Below are positions 49,914 through 56,334 of a stretch of DNA of 64,000 bases, one piece after another. Both the position numbers and the translations under genes were made by a program. The stretch is from Chryseosolibacter sp040902445 (GTDB taxonomy: Bacteria > Bacteroidota > Bacteroidia > Cytophagales > Cyclobacteriaceae). The stretch spans positions 1-64,000 of the forward strand of contig JBBDXJ010000322.1 of NCBI GenBank assembly GCA_040902445.1. The letters run 5' to 3'. Positions within the stretch are counted from its first letter, which is position 1. Every line of letters begins with the position of its first letter. The notes under the pieces are model-generated. The model searched no databases, was not told the DNA's origin, and was given only the letters and a program-made list of their open reading frames with translations.

Positions 49914-51429
49914 AACGGTTACTGCTTGCAGCCTTTTTCTGGCTCCGGGATTCTTTTGCCCGGTCAGCGCACAGGTTATGCAAACCGGCCGGTTTGAAGT
50001 GCCCGTCCAGGGCAGAAGTGAATTTTTTGATATCATTCCGTCTTCAGATAACGGTTTATTCCTCCACAGGCAATTGGCAGGAATTAAAGAAGACCAGATC
50101 CACCTCATCAAGCTGGACACAACCTTTAAACAAAACTGGGCGGGTTTTATTGCAGTGGAGAAAAACTACCGGCTCATGGGCACGAAGGCATATTATGAAA
50201 AGCTCTTCCTGCTTTTGCGTTACAAAGATTTCAGCAAAAATGATTTGATCCTGATCGTCATAACTGAAGTTGATGGCCGGTTTGTTCAGTACCACGTCAA
50301 AGGCTATATACCTTTTTCGCCAACTGAATTCCAGGTTACGGACGATGCCGCAGTGATTGGAGGTTATTACAACCGTATTCCAGTGGTGATTCACTATTCC
50401 TTTTCCACGATGCGCTCAAAGGTGTTGCCAGGCCTTTTCAGTGAAGCGGGCGAACTAACGCAGATCAAAACACATGAAGATGGCTCATTTGATGTACTGA
50501 TCAGTGCAAAAAATCTTGCACGCCAACGCACCATCTGGATTAAGAACTATGATCCTGAAGGAAATCTGTTGAGGAACCTTTCTCTTCAGCCGGAAGAGAA
50601 CAGACATCTGATCTTCGGCAGATCCATAAAAATGGAAGGTGATAAACAGATTGTCGCGGGTGTATATGGAACCCGTTCATCAGAATTCTCAAGAGGTTTG
50701 TTTATTGCAACCATTGAACCTTCCGGGTTTGAACAAATCAAGTATTATAATTTTGGAGACCTGAAGAATTTTTTTCAATACATGAGGGCCAACCGCGAGA
50801 AGAGGATCAAAAACAGGATTGAAAGAAAAAAGATCAAGGGAAAAAAAATCAAATTCAATTACCGGTTTCTCGTTCACGAACTCGTTCCCTACAAAGATCA
50901 ATTCGTATTGTTGGGCGAAGCTTTTTATCCCCGTTACGTTTCTACTGACGGCGGCCATTACCGTTTTTTTACTCCGTATGGATCAATGCCCAATAACCTG
51001 ATACAGGATGGAAGGATCTTCGACGGCTATTACTATACGCATGCCGTGGTTATGGGATTTAATGAGGACGGAAAACTCTTATGGGATAACAGTTTTGAGA
51101 TCAACGACGTAAAAACATTTACGCTGGAACAGTTTGTAAAGCTCGAAGTGCTTCCCGACAGGCTTGCGCTCATGTACCTGTTCGAGAACCACATTCGCAC
51201 TAAGATCATAAAAGATGACCTGGTGCTTGAAGGTAAAACAAAGGATCCTATCCGCACTTTTAATGAAAAGGACATTATCAGGGATGATAGAAATGACGCG
51301 AATAAACTCGAATACTGGTATAGGCATTACCTGTACGCATACGGGGTCCAGGACATAGTGACTCCTTCAGCAGGGGGTTCATTACGGCGCCGCGTTTTTT
51401 TTATTAATAAGGTCCACTTTCCCCAGTAG
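49879..51429 (+). CDS. secreted protein of unknown family, tandem paralogue 2
   Basis: A 516-residue relative of the previous protein with a signal peptide (about residues 1-31, ending CPVSAQ). Alignable blocks are TGRFEVPVQGRSEFFDI against TDRFEIIQKNSDEYFTV, and VLLGEAFYPRYVST against LMLAEVYNPTST, plus the end RRRVFFINKVHF. It lacks the Tyr-rich stretch and instead has a very basic patch (RIERKKIKGKKIKF, about residues 313-326). The 35-base overlap with paralogue 1 shows tandem duplication with coupled translation. Location is probably periplasm or outer surface; function unknown. Confidence 0.75.
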   Translation: MFSILTRSWLTKTVTACSLFLAPGFFCPVSAQVMQTGRFEVPVQGRSEFFDIIPSSDNGLFLHRQLAGIKEDQIHLIKLDTTFKQNWAGFIAVEKNYRLMGTKAYYEKLFLLLRYKDFSKNDLILIVITEVDGRFVQYHVKGYIPFSPTEFQVTDDAAVIGGYYNRIPVVIHYSFSTMRSKVLPGLFSEAGELTQIKTHEDGSFDVLISAKNLARQRTIWIKNYDPEGNLLRNLSLQPEENRHLIFGRSIKMEGDKQIVAGVYGTRSSEFSRGLFIATIEPSGFEQIKYYNFGDLKNFFQYMRANREKRIKNRIERKKIKGKKIKFNYRFLVHELVPYKDQFVLLGEAFYPRYVSTDGGHYRFFTPYGSMPNNLIQDGRIFDGYYYTHAVVMGFNEDGKLLWDNSFEINDVKTFTLEQFVKLEVLPDRLALMYLFENHIRTKIIKDDLVLEGKTKDPIRTFNEKDIIRDDRNDANKLEYWYRHYLYAYGVQDIVTPSAGGSLRRRVFFINKVHFPQ

Positions 51430-51638
51430 ATAAGTACAAGTATAAATGCAGGTTTAAATGCAGGTATAATGCAGGTTTAGATTCAGGTTAAATAGAAGTA
51501 TAAGCACGGCGTGGTAACCCGGTATTTACACTTGACTTTAAACCTGATTTTTTAACTTGTCTTTCGACCTGCATTTAACCTGACTTTAGACCTGGCTTTC
51601 AACTGGTATTAAACCTTTTTTAACTGGCATTCAACCTT
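51430..51638. repeat. two opposed ~11-bp tandem arrays upstream of pyrR
   Basis: From 51430 to 51505 units of the type TGCAGGTTTAAA recur at 11-12 bp. From about 51529 to 51638 the reverse-complement type ACCTGCATTTA recurs about nine times at the same spacing. The two arms could pair into one long imperfect hairpin. The unit is that of the array upstream of tgt (29181). Confidence 0.75.
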
Positions 51639-51669
51639 AAGGCGCCTAAAAAGTTACAACTTTAATTTC

Positions 51670-51677
51670 TATATTTG
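51670..51677 (+). promoter_or_regulatory. candidate -7 box (TATATTTG) for pyrR-pyrB
   Basis: An exact TAnnTTTG match ending 11 bases before the pyrR ATG. The predicted leader is only a few bases, which leaves no room for a classical PyrR-controlled attenuator. Confidence 0.55.
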
Positions 51678-51688
51678 CCCCGGCAAGT

Positions 51689-52228
51689 ATGCAGAAAAAA
51701 CTTATCCTTGATTCTGACCTTCTGGACATTACAGTCAGCCGGCTTTGCCAGCAGTTAATTGAAAATCATCATACATTTTCGGATACCGTAATCATTGGAA
51801 TGCAGCCAAGGGGTATCTTTTTGGCTGAACTTATCCATAAGAATCTTGAAAAGGACATTAAGGGAATTCCGTTGGGTTACCTCGATGCCACTTTCCACCG
51901 CGACGATTTTCGCAGGCGCGAGGAGCCGATCAAAGCCCGTGAAAACCGGATCCCATTTATCATTGAAGGTAAAAAAGTTGTTTTAGTCGATGATGTGCTC
52001 TTTACGGGCCGGACTATTCGGGCAGCCATGGATGCCATGATCGCCTTTGGGCGCCCGGCCAAAGTCGAATTGCTGGTAATGATCGACAGAAAATACAACC
52101 GCGAGTTGCCTATTGCGCCTGATTACGTCGGCAAGACGGTGAATACCATGGCCTCGCAGCGCGTTTTGGTAGAACTGCAAGCTCAAGGCCATAAACAAAA
52201 TAAAATCTGGTTGATCAACAAGGATTGA
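51689..52228 (+). CDS. pyrR: PyrR-type regulator / uracil phosphoribosyltransferase
   Basis: The 179-residue protein has the PRPP-binding motif VVLVDDVLFTGRTIRAA (residues 97-113) and the conserved PRGIFLAELIH and DATFHRDDFRRR that mark the PyrR family. In Firmicutes PyrR binds pyr mRNA and also forms UMP from uracil and PRPP. It is followed three bases later by pyrB, so it belongs to a pyrimidine operon. Because the apparent leader is very short, an RNA-binding regulatory role in this organism is open. Confidence 0.92.
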   Translation: MQKKLILDSDLLDITVSRLCQQLIENHHTFSDTVIIGMQPRGIFLAELIHKNLEKDIKGIPLGYLDATFHRDDFRRREEPIKARENRIPFIIEGKKVVLVDDVLFTGRTIRAAMDAMIAFGRPAKVELLVMIDRKYNRELPIAPDYVGKTVNTMASQRVLVELQAQGHKQNKIWLINKD

Positions 52229-52231
52229 ACT

Positions 52232-53158
52232 ATGTCTAAACTCAGTCAAAAACACCTGCTCGGCATCAAAGACATTACCAGAGACGACATAGAACTTATT
52301 TTTGAAACTGCAGACAATTTTAAAGAGATCATCAACCGCTCCATTAAAAAAGTTCCCTCCTTACGCGACGTCACCATTGCCAATATTTTCTTTGAAAATT
52401 CAACCCGAACACGACTCTCATTTGAGCTGGCTGAAAAACGTTTGTCCGCCGATGTGGTGAATTTTTCCGCCTCCACCAGCTCGGTGAAAAAAGGAGAAAC
52501 CTTACTGGATACCGTGAATAACATCCTGGCCATGAAGGTCGACATGGTCGTAATGAGGCATGCAAGTCCCGGCGCGGCGCATTACCTTTCTAAACATATC
52601 AACGCAAACATCGTCAATGCGGGCGATGGAACTCATGAGCATCCCACCCAGGCATTACTGGATGCTTTTTCAATAAGGGAAAAATTTGGGAGCGTGTCCG
52701 GAAAAAAAATTGCTATTATCGGTGACATACTCCATTCAAGGGTCGCTTTGTCAAATATATTTGCCTTGCAAAAATTAGGTGCAAAAGTAATGGTGTGCGG
52801 GCCTCCCACGCTGCTTCCTAAATTTATCGGACAACTCGGTGTTCAGGTCGAGTTCGAAGTGAAGAAAGCTTTGCAGTGGTGTGATGTCGCAAATGTCCTG
52901 CGCATTCAGCTTGAGCGGCAGCAAATCAAATATTTTCCTTCCCTTCGCGAATATTCCATTTACTACGGCATCAACAAAAAGATGCTTGAAGACCTGATGA
53001 AACCAATCGTTATTATGCATCCCGGGCCCATTAATCGCGGGGTTGAGTTAAGCAGTGATGCCGCTGACTCAAAACATTCTATTATTCTCGACCAGGTTGA
53101 AAATGGGGTTGCAGTAAGGATGGCGGTATTGTATCTGCTGGCAGCCGCCTCAGGCTAA
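52232..53158 (+). CDS. pyrB: aspartate carbamoyltransferase catalytic subunit
   Basis: The 308-residue protein has the carbamoyl-phosphate motif FENSTRTRLSF (residues 54-64), the aspartate-binding GDGTHEHPTQALLDAF, and the C-terminal MHPGPINRGVE loop. It forms carbamoyl-aspartate from carbamoyl phosphate and aspartate, the first committed pyrimidine step. No pyrI regulatory subunit follows, so the enzyme may be unregulated by the usual allosteric route. It is co-transcribed with pyrR. Confidence 0.97.
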   Translation: MSKLSQKHLLGIKDITRDDIELIFETADNFKEIINRSIKKVPSLRDVTIANIFFENSTRTRLSFELAEKRLSADVVNFSASTSSVKKGETLLDTVNNILAMKVDMVVMRHASPGAAHYLSKHINANIVNAGDGTHEHPTQALLDAFSIREKFGSVSGKKIAIIGDILHSRVALSNIFALQKLGAKVMVCGPPTLLPKFIGQLGVQVEFEVKKALQWCDVANVLRIQLERQQIKYFPSLREYSIYYGINKKMLEDLMKPIVIMHPGPINRGVELSSDAADSKHSIILDQVENGVAVRMAVLYLLAAASG

Positions 53159-53192
53159 AGGAGTTTCCTGCCTCCATTCCGACGGTTTTTTG

Positions 53193-53200
53193 TATTTTTG
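53193..53200 (+). promoter_or_regulatory. candidate -7 box (TATTTTTG) for the cystathionine beta-synthase gene
   Basis: A TAnnTTTG match 23 bases before the ATG. No clear -33 element was seen. Confidence 0.45.
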
Positions 53201-53223
53201 TCATCCAATAATTTTCTCTTTAC

Positions 53224-54594
53224 ATGATCTATAATTCAATTGTCGATACGATAGGGAATACACCCATGGTAAAGCTCAACAAGCTTTTCAAAGGTATTCC
53301 CGGCACTTTCCTGGCCAAAGTGGAATATTTCAATCCTGGAAACAGCACCAAGGACAGGATGGCGTTGAAGATGATTTTAGATGCGGAAAAGTCCGGTCAG
53401 TTAAAACCTGGCGGAACGATCATTGAAGGAACTTCAGGAAATACGGGGATGGGACTTGCATTGACGGCCATTGCCAAAGGTTACAAGTGCATTTTCACGA
53501 TGGCGGATAAGCAATCACAGGAAAAGATCAATATTTTAAGAGCCGTCGGAGCCGAGGTGATCGTATGCCCCACAAACGTTGAACCCGATGACCCCAGGTC
53601 TTATTATTCTGTAGCCCGGAAACTGAACAAGGAAATTCCCAATTCCATTTACCCCAACCAGTACGACAACCCTTCAAATACACAGGCACATTACGAAACC
53701 ACTGGCCCTGAGATATGGCGGGAGACGGAAGGAGCCATCACCCATTACGTTGCAACTGTCGGTACAGGTGGCTCAATGTGCGGAACTGCAAAATTCCTGA
53801 AGGAGAAGAAACCTTCCCTCTTCAGTGTGGGTATCGACACGTATGGGTCCGTTTTCAAAAAATATAAGGAGACGGGCATTTTTGATGAGAATGAAATTTA
53901 TCCGTACATGACTGAGGGTTTCGGAGAGGATATTCTGCCGAAGAATGTCGACTTTGATGTGATCGATACTTTTATCAAAGTAACCGATAAGGATGGTGCG
54001 ATCATGGCGCGAAAACTCTCAAGGGAGGAAGGACTTTTTGTAGGTTGGTCAAGTGGTTCGGCTGTTCATGGCGCTATTGAATACGCGCGTGAACATATGA
54101 AGAAAGATAGTGTTATGGTGATCTTGTTGCCCGATCATGGCACCAGATACCTGGCAAAAGTTTACAATGATCAGTGGATGAAGGACCATGGCTTTCTTGA
54201 AACCCGATCGTTCGGATCGGCCCGCGAAATCCTTCAGCAGCGCAACGGAAAGGATAGTCTTATCACTGTGAATAAATCTGCGAAAGTAAGCGAAGCAATA
54301 CTTGTTTTTAATCGCGAGGGCATCGACCAGGTTCCCGTAACAGATAATGGTCAGTTTGTTGGAAGTATAAGCGCTTCCAGTCTCCTGGAAAAGATCATCC
54401 ATGATCCACAACTCCAACGGAAAGAAGTGGGTGATGTCATGGATAAACCGATGCTTTTTGTTGCACCTGACAGCACGCTGGATGTTTTGTCCTCACTATT
54501 GAATAAAGACAACAAAGCATTGCTGGTGCGGGACGCACAGGAGAAAGTTCACATTATCACGCAGCATGATGTGTTGAAGGCGATGACGAGCTAA
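53224..54594 (+). CDS. cystathionine beta-synthase with CBS domain pair
   Basis: A 456-residue protein. A PLP fold-type II domain has its lysine at Lys43 in NPGNSTKDRMA, the cofactor phosphate loop GTGGSMCGTAKFL, and EGTSGNTGMGLA. A C-terminal Bateman module (two CBS motifs, about residues 335-390 and 397-455) follows. It condenses serine (or O-acetylserine) with homocysteine or sulfide; the full-length plan with CBS domains matches eukaryotic-type cystathionine beta-synthase. No cystathionine gamma-lyase is adjacent. Confidence 0.94.
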   Translation: MIYNSIVDTIGNTPMVKLNKLFKGIPGTFLAKVEYFNPGNSTKDRMALKMILDAEKSGQLKPGGTIIEGTSGNTGMGLALTAIAKGYKCIFTMADKQSQEKINILRAVGAEVIVCPTNVEPDDPRSYYSVARKLNKEIPNSIYPNQYDNPSNTQAHYETTGPEIWRETEGAITHYVATVGTGGSMCGTAKFLKEKKPSLFSVGIDTYGSVFKKYKETGIFDENEIYPYMTEGFGEDILPKNVDFDVIDTFIKVTDKDGAIMARKLSREEGLFVGWSSGSAVHGAIEYAREHMKKDSVMVILLPDHGTRYLAKVYNDQWMKDHGFLETRSFGSAREILQQRNGKDSLITVNKSAKVSEAILVFNREGIDQVPVTDNGQFVGSISASSLLEKIIHDPQLQRKEVGDVMDKPMLFVAPDSTLDVLSSLLNKDNKALLVRDAQEKVHIITQHDVLKAMTS

Positions 54595-54595
54595 C

Positions 54596-54624
54596 CAGTT
54601 GACAGTTGACAATTAAGCAGTTGA
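54596..54624. repeat. 7-bp tandem array, CAGTTGA type, after the cystathionine beta-synthase gene
   Basis: Units CAGTTGA, CAGTTGA, CAATTAA, then after a one-base slip CAGTTGA, starting one base after the stop codon. Confidence 0.7.
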
Positions 54625-54834
54625 CCCTCCTTCGCTATCCACCGCTCATTCTTCCTCGGAGCTTCGGCGGGCAGGTAATTCGTTTTAACTCAATGTGCAG
54701 GTTGAATGATGTGTAACCTTTAAGGCTCATCGGTTCAAATTCTCACTGATCGGCGTTTCTGCTTGGCGTGCCTGATATCGTACGCCCCGATCTCGTTTGT
54801 GCCTGGCACGCTGTGTCTCTTTGACTTCTTTTTT

Positions 54835-54930
54835 CTACCATACGGTCGGCCCTACGGGACTTAGACATCTTTTCATAAGATATTTCAATGCGAGACTTTC
54901 GTAAATCCCGTAGGGATGGCCTTATGGTAG
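54835..54930. repeat. 25-bp imperfect inverted-repeat element (CCCTACGGGA type)
   Basis: The arm at 54835-54859 (CTACCATACGG then CCCTACGGGA) is inverted at 54906-54930 with about four mismatches and a 46-base centre. The TCCCGTAGGGAT core resembles dispersed elements of Bacteroidota (from memory), likely a non-autonomous miniature element. Confidence 0.7.
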
Positions 54931-55129
54931 CAAGCAATGTAGTTGAGTTAAGCGTGCCGACTACGGATGATAGTTGAAAAGCAAAATTGCATACGACACG
55001 CAAATCTCCACGCTATGATTGACGTGAACTATGAATTAGTGCATCTCATGAACTATTACCTTACACCGGTAACTCAGAGATTGAAAGTCTTCCCCACCTA
55101 TAGCAAAGGCTGCAAAAACGTGTAACTGA

Positions 55130-56317
55130 TTAATGTTTTCTGATTTCAACCTCCACTCTGTCGTTGAGGCCGGCAAGGGTTCCGCTTTGCTCGACGATCA
55201 TTTGTGTTCCGCCTTCGCCTTTGGTGGCAATGCGCGAAGCATCAATTCTTTTTTGAATCAAATAGGCTTTTACCAGTTCCGCGCGGAGCAAGGCGAGTTC
55301 TTTTGCAGAACCATGAGTTTTGGCGTTAGCAATGTCAGGGTTGAAGAAGTTGGAACTTTGTCCGATACTTACGATGTCGCGCGCCTGATTTCCATTGGTG
55401 TGCCCGTGAAGCCTTATATGGTATTCGGGGTTTTCTTCCATCATGGCAACCAGTTCATCAAGTTCCCTCTCTGAACCCGGAGTAAAGAGAGCGGTATTAT
55501 TGAAAAATTTAACTCCTTCCATGTCAATATAATCTCCTTTCCGCACCCTGGTTAACTGGAGTGGAATGACTACCTCATTATCAGAGCCCACGGTCGCGCC
55601 TTCTCCCTCCTGCGCGTTTGCATATACTACTGGCTTCTTGTATTCTCTGAAACCAACGACATGGCATACCACATACCATCTTCCGGATCTGTTTGAAGGG
55701 GCCGGAACGTAGACCTTTTCATTACCGTTAAATCCGCGGAACTGAAGGGCCTTTTCGGTTTCCTGTAAACGCACTAAACCCTCAACGGAACTACCGGTCG
55801 CACCGTTCACCAATTTGAAAACGAACGGCTTGCCTACCGGTTTCGGGGCGTCTACGCGCGGCTCCGTTGAAGTAGGAACAGATCCTGATGGTGTATCTTC
55901 CTGTTCTTTGGCGATCGGCTCCTCGCGAATTACTTCTTCAACGACAGGGGCGGGATCAGGAGCTTTTTCGATCGCAGGAGGCCGTTTTTTGGCCATGAGA
56001 TTGCTTCCGGATAACACCCCATTAAACACCCACGCATCCTTAAATACTGTGTTTGCGCGGAGGTTCTTTAAAATTTCGTCTGCAACGTCCTGGGTTTGTG
56101 TGGCGCGGACGTACACATAAAAGATCTGGCGCTCGTCATTCATGGCATATACCGCGGGCAAATTCTGCTCGTGTGCGTATGTGCAGAACTTCTGCGCGTT
56201 CTCTTCACTCTTGAATCCGCCGATCACAACATAAAAAGTTGAGAAGACATCCTGCCCGGATACAGAAGAGAAAATTAATATAAGGAGGAAGATAAAAAAA
56301 TGGTACTTAACCTTCAT
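55130..56317 (-). CDS. SPOR-linker-OmpA envelope protein, paralogue 1
   Basis: A 395-residue protein with a signal peptide (about residues 1-21, ending SVSG), an N-terminal SPOR-like domain (STFYVVIGGFKSEENAQKF to AWVFNGVLSG), and a Pro/Glu/Ala-rich linker. A middle beta domain (WYVVCHVVGFREYKKP) and a C-terminal OmpA domain (YHIRLHGHTNGN, ELALLRAELVKAYL, DRVEVEI) follow. SPOR and OmpA domains both bind peptidoglycan, so it probably tethers the envelope. It lies 17 bases after the related larger gene and is co-transcribed. Confidence 0.88.
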   Translation of the reverse strand: MKVKYHFFIFLLILIFSSVSGQDVFSTFYVVIGGFKSEENAQKFCTYAHEQNLPAVYAMNDERQIFYVYVRATQTQDVADEILKNLRANTVFKDAWVFNGVLSGSNLMAKKRPPAIEKAPDPAPVVEEVIREEPIAKEQEDTPSGSVPTSTEPRVDAPKPVGKPFVFKLVNGATGSSVEGLVRLQETEKALQFRGFNGNEKVYVPAPSNRSGRWYVVCHVVGFREYKKPVVYANAQEGEGATVGSDNEVVIPLQLTRVRKGDYIDMEGVKFFNNTALFTPGSERELDELVAMMEENPEYHIRLHGHTNGNQARDIVSIGQSSNFFNPDIANAKTHGSAKELALLRAELVKAYLIQKRIDASRIATKGEGGTQMIVEQSGTLAGLNDRVEVEIRKH

Positions 56318-56334
56318 AGTAAAAAACCAAGTTG

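Larger units (their letters stand above)
54595..55129. other. 535-base intergenic region without a recognisable gene
   Basis: It lies between convergent genes and holds the 7-bp array at its left end and the hairpin element at 54835-54930. The remaining sequence shows no convincing open frame and no tRNA. Confidence 0.55.

Noticed and set aside
51430..51638. CRISPR array
   Set aside because: Units are only 11-12 bp, degenerate and without spacers, and they reverse orientation halfway; no cas genes occur in the window.
54715..54760. TpsiC-like GGTTCAAATTC suggesting a tRNA 3' end
   Set aside because: No matching acceptor stem, D arm or anticodon arm can be drawn upstream.
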